A stretch of 64,000 nucleotides of DNA, from assembly GCF_024362695.1 (NCBI RefSeq), contig NC_065417.1, positions 3,961,001 through 4,025,000 on the forward strand, given 5' to 3'. Both the position numbers and the translations under genes were made by a program. Below are positions 23,201-33,957 of this stretch, in pieces (position 1 is the stretch's first letter; every line of letters starts with the position of its first letter). The notes under the pieces are model-generated. The model saw only the letters and a list, made by a program, of their open reading frames with translations. It did not search any database and had not been told where the DNA came from. This DNA is from Pectinophora gossypiella (Eukaryota > Arthropoda > Insecta > Lepidoptera > Gelechiidae).

Positions 23201-26200
23201 GCTTACATATTACACATTTCATCTAACACCGTACAATAAAAATACTACGTATAGAACGGTATTTTGTATCGGACGACGCGCTAGATTTATCTCATCCCTT
23301 CTGGGTCTTAGTCTAAATGGCCGTAAGCCGCTGAGGAGTAAAGGGGAGCGCGCGCTAACTGTGTCTCACTCGCACTTATGCGATAAGGCGCACATGGTAA
23401 CAATGTGATTTTTGTATGCAGTGCTATCGCTCACTATAATATTCGTCCTTCATGTAGGTATATTTATGATCAGAAAATGTGTACCTACAATTTCACTTTT
23501 CAAATCCATTTCAAAACCTGTTTGTTTACACTTTTATTTCGCAAATAGGATGTGGGTAGATTTTGTATAATAATTAAAACGACGCAGTTACACAATAAAG
23601 GGTGATGTAAAAAACGCAGCCACAATATTTGCTGTTTCATATTGCCCGGCCTGCTTGTCTCACTTTCCCGGCTGTGTGCAGCAATGACATTTACCTTTCT
23701 CCTCTATCAGGTCTGCCATCCTGCCTGCCATCTGGTCTCCCGCCAAACTTCTCGCTGTGCCGGCCCGGCCCCGATCTGTCAAACGCTTCCTTATTCTCTC
23801 TGCACAAAACAAAACATTCCTTCTATAACCACTTCAACCCAACACTTCCAACACTAGAATATAACCTTAATTACTACCAAAAACTTGTTATATGATAAAT
23901 TACACCAGTTACCTCCTAGACCTGTACATTTTACAGTCACAAATCACTCTAAGATGTAATTTCAAGAGAGCAGAGGGTTCAAAGACCCGAGGCGAAGGCC
24001 AAAAGCGTGACTCAGATCACCACTATTATTATGTTTTTGTGTGAACATAAAAAGCGCAGGCGAACTGTCAGTACCGGCGTTACATCGTAAAAGTTTATAA
24101 ATTTTAATTCACAGGTAACAAGTTATGCGTGGAGTAACGTTACTACTTTCCGAATTAAAACTTAAAACAGATTGCGTATCTGAATTCCTCGCGAGAAATG
24201 ATAACATTCCCGTGACATATTTAGAATGTTTATTTCTTCAATAGAACTATACGTACTTTTTAGATCTTATCAAGTGTTAGAATATTTTTATCGCAGATTT
24301 TGATCGACAGCTAGAATCTTGAAATAGCCAAAATAAACAAAACTAAGAGATTAGATAGATGACCTATTTTTTTATACATCAATTTAGTTCACTGTTGGCA
24401 AAAATAATAAGTATACTAAGTCATTTTTATAAGTTTTCATATCTGTATCGATTAAATTATACATAAAAAAGATGACTTCCCTCCACAAGTATATTAATTA
24501 ATAATGTTTACACGATTGCTGATAAGCGTCATACGCAGCTGACTTCTAAGATTCGCGACACACGATATTGAGTAAACAAGCGTGCGTGTGATGCGTAGAT
24601 AAATATTTATTGGCTTAAGCATTCGTTTTGTATCACGAAGAGGATTAAAGTGTCTACTTGGCCAGACAACAACCTATAATTTCTCATCTACTTTTTTTTT
24701 TTTTAACAACAAGCCATAGTAATAGTAAATAATAAGAATAATAATGAGAAGGTACAACAACGGCCTCCGTGGTCCAGTGGTTTGAGCGTTGGGCTCACGA
24801 TCCGGAGGTCCCGGGTTCAAATCCCGGTGGGGACCGGGGGATATTTGAACCAATAAATTATCGCGCAGCCGATAGGGTTGGTTCACATATCGCGCCCCAC
24901 GCGACATGTCACGGCTGCCGAAGGATATATTACAATGTAATTACAAATTATATTAGATTCCCAATTCCCACATTCCCGAGAAATGCATTTTCGTTGATAT
25001 TTCACCTAACATGTATCGGGTTGGTTTTCCCTTCGCGGGTTGGAAGGTCAAACAGGCAGTCACTTCTGTAAAAAAACCGGACCTGTCAAATCTTCAGGTT
25101 AGGTAAGCGGATCCTGTGAAAAACGGGATAATGCTAGGGAGATGATGCATTATATTAGCATTGCATAACCAATGTTTAGACTTAGACGATAACCGGGGGA
25201 AAGTTTATCAATAGCATTCGGGTCTTGACTTACTAATTAAACATTGTTGCACAACACGACTAATAAAGGTGGAGTTTCGGCCAATGTCTGGCTATTACGT
25301 CTTATGCGTTACGATAATCACATACATTCATTCCAGTAATCCCTACAGAGGTGGGAAGAACCACAAGTAATCAGAAGACGATCTTCTATCGTGTGGGTTG
25401 TGAGGTGGGGTACCGACCTCATCAACCGTGGTGTCAGGGTTACTAATCAGCCGCCAAAGGCCCCTGACATGTCTCATGTAACGAATACTTACTTACATCT
25501 GTAAGTAGTAACCGGGACTAACGGCGTAACGTGCCTTCCGAAGCACGGATCATCTTACTTTCGGACAATCTGGTGATCAGCCAGTAATGTCCTAACCAAA
25601 CTGGGGACCACAAAGTATTTTTGAATTTAGAATAGTAATTTTTAATTTAGAAGACGAGTTGCATATATCGTATTGAGTTCCCCGATACCGACTCCGCCGG
25701 CGTGGTCGACGATTTCCCTCTCATCGCGCTTATCGCTATCAACCCACTAAGGTCGATTAATTCTTTCAAATATTTTTCCTCTCAGATGACGCCCTGAGCC
25801 GAGGTTCGCGACCAACTGGGCACCCTCATGCCTGTTATCTTAAACGTTGTACCAGGCGAGAGCCTTCAGCGCACCCCATTTTTCCGGCCAAGTAATTAAT
25901 CTGCGGCAAATCTACAATAAGTTACGTCAAAAAAAATCATATTGAGTTTTGGAGGATTAATTAAATAATATAATAATATAATAATAGTATAATATCGTTT
26001 GTTTGAAGGAACATATTAATCTTTTATTGCATTTGTTCCTTTTTATAATTTGTATTATGTGCATAATTGAGTTGTAAACAATAAACAATTAACATTTTCG
26101 TTAAAACATTTTTTGCTCATATTTTTTTATTTCTTGTTTAAAAAATCTAAAAAAAAATATTTGTTTAGGTATTGAATAGGTACTAAATTTGTGTGTAGGC

Positions 26201-29200
26201 GAAATTACATTTCGGAGCCTTTTTGTGGAGATTCTAAATGTGGGTGGTCATTCAGACATCAGAATGACTGGCCATTTTTTAAATAAATTTTCTTATTTAT
26301 TAATTAGGTAGAAAATATCTATACAAAGGTATTAAATAGTAGCTAAAAGGTATTGGATGTTAGTAATATTTTAAAGCTGATCTGTCATTTTGGGCAGTCA
26401 TTCTGATTGCTCACTCACTCTCGATACCAAATTTTTGCCCTTTTTAGGGTTCGGACCCTCAAAAAAAAAACTGAACCGTTATGCATGTGGAATGTATACA
26501 AGGACCTCTTTGTGTCTTACCCTACTTGACCCACTTAGAATCGAGTCTATTTTTTACAACAATTTAATATTTCTTTTAATGTTCCTCTTCTCTTGTAGGT
26601 TGTTTTCGGTTAAAACAGTGGTGTCAGTGTTACTATTGAGCCGCCAAAGGCCCCTGACATGACTCATATACAGTCATGAGCAATCTAATGTACCCGCTTT
26701 AGGACTCTGTCGCACTAACATATTTGACATTTAGTGAGACTTACAGTTTAATTAGTCAAAAAAGTTAATGTGACATGGTACCAAAGTGTATACATATTAA
26801 TGCTCGTGACCGTAACGGCTACTTAAGTAAAAAGTAGCCGGGACCGACAGCTTAACGTGCTCTCTGGAGCACGGATTATTTTACTTTCGGACAATCGAGT
26901 GATCAGCCTGCAATGTGCGAACCAAACTAAAGATCATTAAGTGATTTATGTGATGAGTCCCCAACGAGATTCGAACTCGGAACCTTCGGATCGTGAGCCC
27001 AACACTTACTACGACACTGGACCACGGAGGCCGTCGGCCGTCTTTGCTATTTTGAAATCTTTATTCCACATCGCGTACGAAATAGGAATCCAATTATAAT
27101 TGTACCGAAATCCGGTAGTAAAAATTATGTATTTATTTATTTATTATGGTACATCAACAGCAGTACATACACAAACACACAATTATAAAATACACATAGG
27201 AAAAGTTCCGGTATGCCTGCCAATTATAGACGCACACAACACTGATAATAAAAAGTATAAACTAAAGTTAGCTTAAAAAGAACAATAATTGAAAATAAAA
27301 TTTAAAAAAGAAAAAACATAAATCGTCTAATATAACACAACAACGTTTAAATGGTATGAAAAAATCAAACGAAAACTAAAACTATCGCAATAAAACTTAG
27401 AGATAGGTGGTTAAGTACATAAAATTATTAGTGATGTGGATAAGTTTCAGCATTTTACTTTTAAATTGAATAAATGAATCGTTGTGTATGTCCACATCAC
27501 TGTTGTTTAATTCGTTGAACTTCAACAATATTCTAGAAACCGGATTATGTAGGCCTAGGTTAGTTCTAGAACGGGGAACACTAAAAATTCTGCGGATTGG
27601 GTGCCGAGGATACTTGTACGGAACACTAATATTGATTTTGTTGAGCAAATGAGTGCATCTGATTTGTAAGTATGAAGAAATAACATATCTGTCAGCGTCC
27701 GTCTAGTTCGTAAAGAGTCCATTTTATATTTGTGATAGTTTAATTATGTTAGCACACGTAAAAAAAAACTTAACAACCAGTTTAACGGCTCAGCACGTCT
27801 GTTTTGAAACGAATTTTGCAGTCTCTTATGTTTTGTGAAATAAAAAAGTTGCATACACACACACACACACATGAACTCCCATACTCCTAAGTTTACCTTT
27901 GCTTTTTATCGGAATATGTTTGCGTGTGTGTCAGCATATATCATGGTACATGCAAAACAAAAGCCGACACAAGTCTCGTCCTATAGGGGTAGGCAGAACC
28001 ATTAAACTGGTATCCACATTTGGTATTGACGTCCGATGATGATAGGTTTATCACTGAACCATATGGTGGTAGTATCGCCCACAATAGCATAGTAGGAATA
28101 GTACGTATAAAATGGCAACTCTCCGCTCCCCACCAACGTCTGAGCTAGGTTTACCTCACCCCCTCGAACATAGTTTAGACTTGAATCGTATTGTGTCAGA
28201 TGTCACACATACACGCGCGTTTACAATAATGTCAATGTGTAGTGTATGCGAAAAACGAAGTTGTACGAAGTGTCCGGGGTCTGCCATTAGTTCTTGTTGG
28301 GAAAAATTCCTTAGTAGACTTTCGCGATATGCTCGGAACGATATCATTACTGTGGATTACATTTTAGCCCAATAAGGATGTGTATTCTGAAGATAACTGG
28401 CGGTATTAATGTAATCCGTGTCTGTGGTGTCCTAAAATAATAAGATTCTTTCTACTACAAAAAAAAATAGGACACGGTACGAATTCGACACGTACATTCG
28501 TAGACATACGAATACTTGTATGACGACCAGCACGCACAAAATGCAGCCTACAATTTTAATTTCCATGGCGACTCACCTTCCGCGGAAGCTGCCTCCTCTT
28601 TGACCAAACTCTTCATTGCACTCTCGAGGCTCCCGTGTCTCCCGGGGCGGGCGACGTTCGTCCTTAAAGCTCTTCTCGCGTCTGAAGCTCTTCTTCTTAC
28701 TGTCTTCGCTGCCTTCGGGAGAACTGAACGACTCGGGCGCCTCCTTACGAACCGGTGTTGTTGCTTTTGGCTAGTGAAAAAAAGTTTTTACTCAACTAAG
28801 GAGAGTGTTAGCATACAACTTTCACTTGCGGCTTAAAAAGTTAATGAACGCTGTTATCTAATCAGTCTAATTACAATGCGATGCAATAGTGTTGAATTCA
28901 AACAAGTTATGTAGGTAAAAATAATGCTAACATCTTATGTTTAATGAGGGTAAAGTAAGCAAGCAAAAGTGGTTATTTAGATGACTTTTCTCTATGTGAC
29001 ATTATTTCTGTATCTAAGAGCGTACTTTGCCCGTTTCTTTATATTTTATAGACTATAAACGTACATCCAGTACGACATAAGCCAAATTATACAGCCACAG
29101 GATATTATGTATCGTGTTTTTTCACGTTTATCTATCAAATACCATTTTCTTTTTTACTTTATCGATGGAACACATATGGCATTAGTATGCGGTTCTGCCT

Positions 29201-32200
29201 TGTATTTCTTTTTTGTAGATAGGTACTTTTTTCCAATATAAGGATCTAAATTACTATGATGCTTCAATGTCTCTAGACTGAGTCGAAATTTTTAAGGACC
29301 TGTTTCCTGTCAAGGAATTAGCTCTGCATGAATTTCGCACGCAATAATGGATCTTCTTACAAGACTTTTAAGTGTAGTATCAATGACGCAACAACACTTA
29401 CAAGAAAATGCCTATGAGTTAGCATAACAAATAGTTACCTAGACAGGAACCCACTCGAAAAGAAAGTTACTAAACAGGCATCTACTTACAAAATAATAAG
29501 GTTCATATCTGAGCTGTTAAGTGTTGATAATAGAATTGATTGTACACTCGAGAGAAAGCGAGTGGGCCCACTAACAATCAAAATTATAGATGCGGCCGGC
29601 ATGCTGGTATCGGCACAAAAAATCTTCGCGTTTCAACACTCGCGTGATGATCAAAGAAAACACATCAGGGTTATAAAATAGACCTCTTTCTACTTCACCA
29701 CTAAGTGATTGCCTCGCTTCATCAGTTGCAAACTATTTGCTATGGGTATAAAAAAAGTTAAATCATTTTTCTTTGTGGTATTTACAGTTAGGAATTCTTA
29801 GACTCAATTAAAAAGAAAGCGCGCGCGATTAAAATACAATATAGGTACCTATATGTTTGGTTGATGTTGGGCAGGAAGTAAAATGTAAACAAACATTCTT
29901 GAGACTTGAATAACTGGGATATTGTGACTATGTATTATTATTAATTTCAATGTACTTTCAGACAGTTTGTCAGAATAAGTTTTTTAGAAGTTCTGTATAG
30001 GTACCAAAATTTCTCCACTTACGGACGTGAGAAAAAGGCGTGATTTTATGTATAATGTATCCTATAATCTAATATAAAACAAACCTCAATATTGCTCCGC
30101 GGTGTAGACAGCTGGGTCATCTTCCTAGCAATGTCCAATGGGGGGCTGACAGTATCATCAACCAAGGTGACCAGCATTGTGTCATTGGACAGCACTCCAA
30201 CTACATGCGCCATCAAAGTCTTCTCTAGGGCCAGCATTTCCAACTGATTTGAAGTCTTTGTCTCAACTGGTTTGTTTTCATATCCCTGACAATACACTGT
30301 ATTTTTAGTACCAATTACTCTTACTCTTTGCAGATGACACGAAAATAATGGGGAACCCACTTATTAGTCATAATATAATCCAAGATGACCTCGATAGAGT
30401 AATTGCTTGGACCCGAGATTGGCTAATCACATTAAACGTGGACAAATGCACTGTGTTGCATGTTGGCAGTAACAACCCCTCGTTGAGTTACACCATTGAC
30501 TCCAAACCTCTCGAGTGTGTTAAAAAACAGAAGGACCTTGGCATAACGATAACAAATAATCTAAAGTGGGACGAACACATTATTGGAATCACTAAGAAGG
30601 CTAACTCCCTCCTATACATGATTAGAAAAGCTTTTTATCATATAGACAAGGAATTGTTTCTTAGGCTTTACAAAACTTACGTCAGACCGCTGTTAGAACA
30701 TGGGTTTCAAATATGGAGTCCTTACTTTCGGAAGGACATTGCATTATTAGAGAGAGTCCAAAGAAGAGCAACAAAAATGGTGACAGTCCTGCGTAATGTT
30801 GAATATGAGCTTCGACTATCTACACTTGGTTTAACCACCTTGGAGTATCGTAGGCAACGTGGAGATCTCATTGAAACATTTAAAATTCTTACTGAATACT
30901 ATAATGTTAATGCCTTGAAAGACATCTATGTACTGAACCAAAACATCAATCTGAGAGGACACTCGCTAAAACTCTCACGCTCCAAAGGTACTAGCAACCC
31001 TCGATATCACTTTTTGCCCAACCGTGTAGTGGACGCGTGGAATGAACTGCCAGAATCTGTGATCAGTGCTCCCTCAGTGAACTCTTTTAAAAATAGGCTT
31101 GACAAATATATGAACAATCATGAGCACAAGTGAAGTGATAAGCACGCATCAGCACAAGGTGCTGTCTGTGCTTCCAATAATAATAATAATTACAACAATG
31201 AATAACAAAAAAAGCAAAACTGATACTTACTTTCAAGGCACATTTCATGGCTTGGGCAGGCAGTTTAATCAGGTCTGGTGTGATGGTCCTTAAATCAGCA
31301 GCATCAACCTCTTGCTCATTTCCATAATCTACATAAGCAACCACTATTTTCTTGCCCTTGGTGCCTCTCACTCTGGCTCTGTACCAATTGTCATCATCAG
31401 GGAACCTTGCGCAGCACGCAGCGCCCACCGGCAATTCTCCAGGAGATGAACTGCTCTCACAGTGGACTTTCACAGCTTCCATCACAGCATTCAACTCATC
31501 AATTTTTTCTGATAACTGCACATAAAATTTGATGCAGCTGTCCACATATGAAACAAGAACAGAATTTCTGCTCCCCAAAGGCAACATTTCCATCCACTTG
31601 AACTGGAGCTTATCCTTCATGTTTGCCAGCAGCAGCTCCAGAACATTCTTGTTGTCCAAATATAACTCTCCATACTGGATCAGTGGAGGTCCTTCAGGTG
31701 ACACTACCCTCAGAGTCAATACTTTCCCATTCACAAGTTGCTTGAAAGTTTCATTCAAATGTGGCCCCTTTTCCAATTTTTTCACTCCAGACAAACAGAA
31801 TCTCATAGCAAAAACATTTGGCTTCACAAACTCTTCAGGGATATCAAAGATGTCATAGTATGATACCATCTCTGTGTCACCAAAGTCTACAAAGAACAGC
31901 TTGCATTGTGATCCCGAAAGATTCATTACTATTGCTCTGCAAATTATCCGGTCACCAGACATCCTGCCTAGACACACAGTACCAATCATAGGCGGCTCTG
32001 CAAGGCTGCTGTGAGGCCTCCTGTTTATATCATCCATCATATCCTGAAGTTTTTTTGCATCTGTTACAAGTTGGACTGCAAATAACTCAGGTCCCTCTTC
32101 CGCAAATGACACAAAGACTTTGTGTTGAGAACCTACTTCTAGCAATCTACTTTTATATGTTGTAGATTTCTTTGGAGACAAGGGCTTATTTGCAACCGGT

Positions 32201-33126
32201 GTTTGAGGTGGAGTCCCGGCCAGTGGTGCTGCCATAGGTGCAGCGTGTTGCGGTTGGCGCATTGGAGCTTTAAGGTTTACTTGGTTCCTGGGGACCTTGT
32301 TTACTAACAACCTTTGACTTATCTGAGATGGAGGCATGATGCCATTAAATGGCAATGATACATTTTGCTGCAGTCGCATTGCTGATGCTGGATTTGAGGG
32401 AAAATTCTGATTTACTAGAAAAGGTACATGCTCTGTGTAGGATGGAGTTTCACTGACAAAGGTTGGCTGCCAGTTGGCCCCTTGTTTATTGCTACCTGTT
32501 AACATTTGCAGTACTTGAACTTCCTGATTCTGAATAGATACTGCTAGAGCAAATCTGCTTGTAACCAAATGGTTTGAGAGATCAGTGCCTTTGAATTGAA
32601 TGGCAATTAAAGGCAGAGTTTGTGTATGTGCCTCTATAGTTGCAGGATACTCATTGTAGCAGAGTAAGCTCTGAAGTTTTGATAGCAGTGTTTCCTCCCA
32701 TTTTGCTTGTGGATGCGCCACTCGAGCCAAGTAATAATCAACCGCTTGGCCTCTCAACTGAAGGAACAAAGGGTCGTAGCTATCCAGAAGTCTTATAGTG
32801 CTCAGAGAAATCATATCTTTATTACCATAGTCGATGAAATGTACTCCAACTAGGCCGCGGGCAAGATCCGTTGTGCTTATAATTTTCGCTCGGTAGTACG
32901 TACCATCTTTGTATTTCGCGGCATAAATTTTGCCTTCATGAATAGCTGCCGGGGACACGGCGCCAATGCCGTTTTCCAAGTCCTCGCGGGCTGCCTCAAA
33001 TAAACTTTCCAACATCAATGAAGATTGCTGATCGAGTTGACCACTTATTCGCAGCAAACGATGATCACCATCCACATGGGTCACATAAAGTCGAAAAGAT
33101 CTTGAAATATCAGTTGGCAGAGCCAT
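14264..33126 (-). CDS. tud: Tudor, multi-Tudor-domain germline protein
   Basis: This is a scaffold that binds dimethyl-arginine tails of Piwi proteins in nuage/polar granules. Eleven exons: 31231-33126, 30085-30285, 28577-28770, 23695-23799, 23065-23181, 19812-20830, 19442-19590, 18865-19026, 18070-18236, 17420-17655 and 14264-17232. They total 7,215 nt, or 2,404 aa, against about 2,500 in Drosophila. Tudor cores, with motif of type WYRA...DYGN, lie at about residues 65-120, 382-435, 565-620, 1040-1090, 1178-1281 (degenerate), 1420-1470, 1615-1665, 1800-1850 and 1985-2035. Exons 3-6 encode an Arg/Asp/Asn-rich linker. The C-terminus is acidic Ser/Thr/Glu-rich sequence with an 11-copy heptad array. 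The start is MALPTDISRSFRLYVTHVDG. An additional in-frame exon at 21663-21830 may be included. Domain number and length argue for Tudor itself over smaller TDRD paralogues. Confidence 0.95.
14431..14661 (-). repeat. Eleven 21-bp coding repeats, heptad (S/T)PVKEPV
   Basis: Eleven consecutive 7-residue units at about Tudor residues 2273-2350, mostly SPVKEPV. Variants include KESD, KELV, KDPD, SAVK, SSVK and SPAK. Most units contain an SP or TP dipeptide. Near-identical 21-bp units point to recent slippage or unequal exchange. It is coding, so not a CRISPR-like array. Confidence 0.95.
17853..18005 (+). repeat. Repeat family D, copy 2
   Basis: This is the second copy of the element at 12981-13125, here in the Tudor intron between exons 9 and 10. 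It has an extra 'agtaactttaa' near the left end and the same inverted 'aatttgacag...ctgtcaaatt' pair. Confidence 0.6.
18409..18563. mobile_element. 155-bp palindromic MITE (family C) with TA duplication
   Basis: Terminal arms CAGGATGTTAGTGACACC and ATGTCACTAACACCCTG are inverted, and the inner arms (ATTCTGAGTTGATATCAAGT against ACATGTCAACTCAGAATC) make nearly the whole element one hairpin. TA flanks both ends (18407-18408 and 18564-18565), as expected of a Tc1/mariner-type target duplication. It lies in Tudor intron 8. Confidence 0.8.
21663..21830 (-). CDS. tud: Candidate 56-codon cassette exon of Tudor
   Basis: Between Tudor exons at 23065-23181 and 19812-20830 lies an open stretch bounded by CCCCAG (acceptor, ending 21831) and GTACAG (donor, from 21662). 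It is 168 nt long. Joined to the preceding exon (which leaves AG) it reads without a stop: a basic Pro/Gln/Gly-rich start (RKPRPDQHQGPHQGPRPGWK), then an Ala/Gln-rich helix-like stretch (KRLRQAAEAASADAQSS), then SFSIQDRLKR. It leaves a two-base overhang that fits the next exon, so including or skipping it keeps frame. Its GC content is clearly exon-like. Without splicing at 21662 the frame stops six codons on, which would make it an alternative 3' exon. Confidence 0.55.
22471..22758 (+). mobile_element. tRNA-derived SINE, near-complete
   Basis: The head (22471-22545) resembles a tRNA, with an A box-like GTGGTCCAGTGGTTGAGCG and a B box GGTTTGAATCCC. The body follows with 'ctagtttggtcaggacatta', 'agtaagatgatccgt.cttcggaaggcacgttaagccgttg', 'ggggcctttggcggctcaataataa' and 'gttgatgaggttggtaatccacctca'. 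It is in Tudor intron 5. A second partial tail copy follows at about 22758-22890. Confidence 0.85.
23240..23410 (+). repeat. Repeat family E, copy 1
   Basis: It shares order and sequence with 63285-63475: 'gtagaacgg', 'gtatcgg', 'cc..tctgg.tttagtct.aaatggccg.aagccg', 'gagtaagg.gag', and 'g.gcgcac.ggtaacagtgagatttttgt'. It could be a SINE lacking an obvious tRNA head. It begins about 60 bp upstream, in gene sense, of the Tudor exon at 23065-23181. Confidence 0.55.
24761..24836 (+). mobile_element. tRNA-like SINE head with a different body
   Basis: GGCCTCCGTGGTCCAGTGGT through GGTTCAAATCCCGGTGGGGA is the same head as the 22471 SINE. It is followed by an unrelated body ('ggggatatttgaaccaataaattatcgcgcagcc...'). 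The acceptor stem pairs imperfectly and the anticodon arm is poor, so a functional tRNA is unlikely. It may be a second SINE family using the same head. Confidence 0.7.
25380..25620 (-). mobile_element. SINE (tRNA-headed family), body without head
   Basis: This minus copy is well preserved from the tail (TCTTCTATCGTGTGGGTTGT at 25383) through 'gagccgccaaaggcccctgaca', 'acatctgtaagtagtaaccgggac' and 'cttccgaagcacggatcatctta' to 'ctggggaccacaaagta'. It shows the undisturbed sequence used to recognise nested insertions in other copies. Confidence 0.8.
25675..25922 (-). repeat. Repeat family A, uninterrupted minus copy
   Basis: Reverse complement of most of 60784-61060: 'ccgccggcgtggtcgacgat', 'gcttatcgctatcaaccca', 'attaattctttcaaatattt', 'gcgaccaactgggcaccctca', 'gcctgttatctta', 'gagccttcagcgc', 'ctgcggcaaatctac'. 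It lies about 55 bp beyond the SINE at 25380-25620, in Tudor intron 3. Confidence 0.75.
26610..27040 (-). mobile_element. Near-complete SINE carrying a nested MITE
   Basis: The minus SINE runs from 'ggtgtcagtgttactattgagccgcc' through a tRNA-like head at about 26965-27036 ('ccccaacgagattcgaactcgg...ctggaccacggaggcc'). Its body is interrupted at 26670 by the 142-bp element 26671-26812. It resumes at 'acggctacttaagtaaaaagtagccgg'. Confidence 0.8.
26671..26812. mobile_element. 142-bp mariner-like MITE (family F), copy 1
   Basis: Terminal inverted repeats CAGTCATGAGCA and TGCTCGTGACCG, flanked by TA on both sides (26669-26670 and 26813-26814). It is the reverse-orientation relative of 43690-43824 and 62076-62217, which share 'ttaggactctgtcgcactaacatattt' and 'ggtaccaaagt'. 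It is inserted in a SINE. Confidence 0.85.
27400..27715 (-). pseudogene. LINE C-terminal fragment in Tudor intron 3
   Basis: On the minus strand the frames read TDMLFLHTYKSDALIC, then after a frameshift NKINISVPYKYPRHPIRRIF, then SVPRSRTNLGLHNPVSRIL. This is the C-terminal tail that follows the RT domain in a widespread insect LINE group. It is broken by at least one frameshift and has no RT core left. A (CA)n run lies nearby at about 27856-27871. Confidence 0.65.
28780..30084. other. Tudor intron 2, no feature recognised
   Basis: This is AT-rich sequence between the Tudor exons at 28577-28770 and 30085-30285. I see no coding frame, no repeat shared with the rest of the window and no RNA gene. 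Confidence 0.5.
30309..31192 (+). mobile_element. 5'-truncated LINE fragment filling Tudor intron 1
   Basis: It is open from about 30311 to the stop at 31131-31133. It begins inside the RT catalytic motif (LLFADDTKIMGN), continues WTRDWLITLNVDKCTVLHVG, and YVRPLLEHGFQIWSPYF in the thumb region. It ends in FLPNRVVDAWNELPESV and NSFKNRLDKYM, the usual C-terminus of CR1/jockey-superclade elements. A short (AAT)n tail lies at about 31177-31192. The frame is uninterrupted, so the insertion is fairly recent. It is opposite in orientation to Tudor. Confidence 0.85.
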
Positions 33127-33957
33127 GTTTTTTGTTTGGTGTGATGACGAAAAGATAAAGAAAAGTTAGCACAACTCACATAACTCTTACTGGAAGCAAA
33201 AGTTTACTACGTCCTCTTCTGTTGAACTTGTATATAAAAAAAGCCGCTTTCTTTTCCGTTTACGTTTTCAACAAACATGGCGCCTCTTTCTCATTTTTCG
33301 CAGGAAAGAATATCTTGTCTATGGTAACAAATACAATAAACCTTTTTATCTTTTCTCTCTTTAGATTAATCTGTTTAGGCATTTCTTTTTATCATAAGCA
33401 TTATTATGAGATTGGAACGCGCCTCACTAAAAAAAACTATTGTCTATGGTGTTTTTTGACGGGAATCTCGCAATAGGTAGATTGTCGTTATATTATAGCT
33501 TTTGTACATTTTGTTGGGTACTTTTTTACTCAAATGGAACCTCAGAATGGAACTTCATGCATGTACAGGCAAAGTATTCAATACAAATTCAATATGAACG
33601 GATTCAATAAGAGGGGAAATAAATAACTCTTTCGTCACGTCATTGCCGACAGCCTGCATTCCATGCCTGGTTATGAATATAAAACTTTGTCTATGGTTTA
33701 CAAAATGTCAGTCACAGTGACGTGCCGTGAGATACGATACGATTTCTGAAACTTGAAAAATTCCTATGATGATAATAATAAAAAGGCCACATATTTTGCC
33801 AATTTTTGCAGAGCTTTATAACATTTGAAGTTAATTCTAAAATAGTAAACGATACTCTTGGTGTACACGACGTTTTCTACTATGTATGTCAAAGTAAATT
33901 AGATACCTTTCCACAAAATATAAGGATCTTTGTGTAAGAAGAAATAATCATTGCAAG
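33127..33957. promoter_or_regulatory. Divergent promoter region, Tudor / JTB
   Basis: 831 bp separate the Tudor start (33126, minus) from the JTB start (33958, plus). Three identical octamers GTCTATGG occur in plus orientation at 33317, 33442 and 33689, each preceded by TT. No TATA box sits at a convincing place. No repeats were recognised. Confidence 0.55.

Noticed and set aside
22941..23408. 155-codon plus frame across a Tudor exon
   Set aside because: It overlaps the Tudor exon at 23065-23181 antisense and runs into repeat family E. No motif.
28112..28375. 87-codon plus frame with several cysteines in Tudor intron 3
   Set aside because: No family resemblance, overlapping open frame on the other strand, and repeat-like surroundings.
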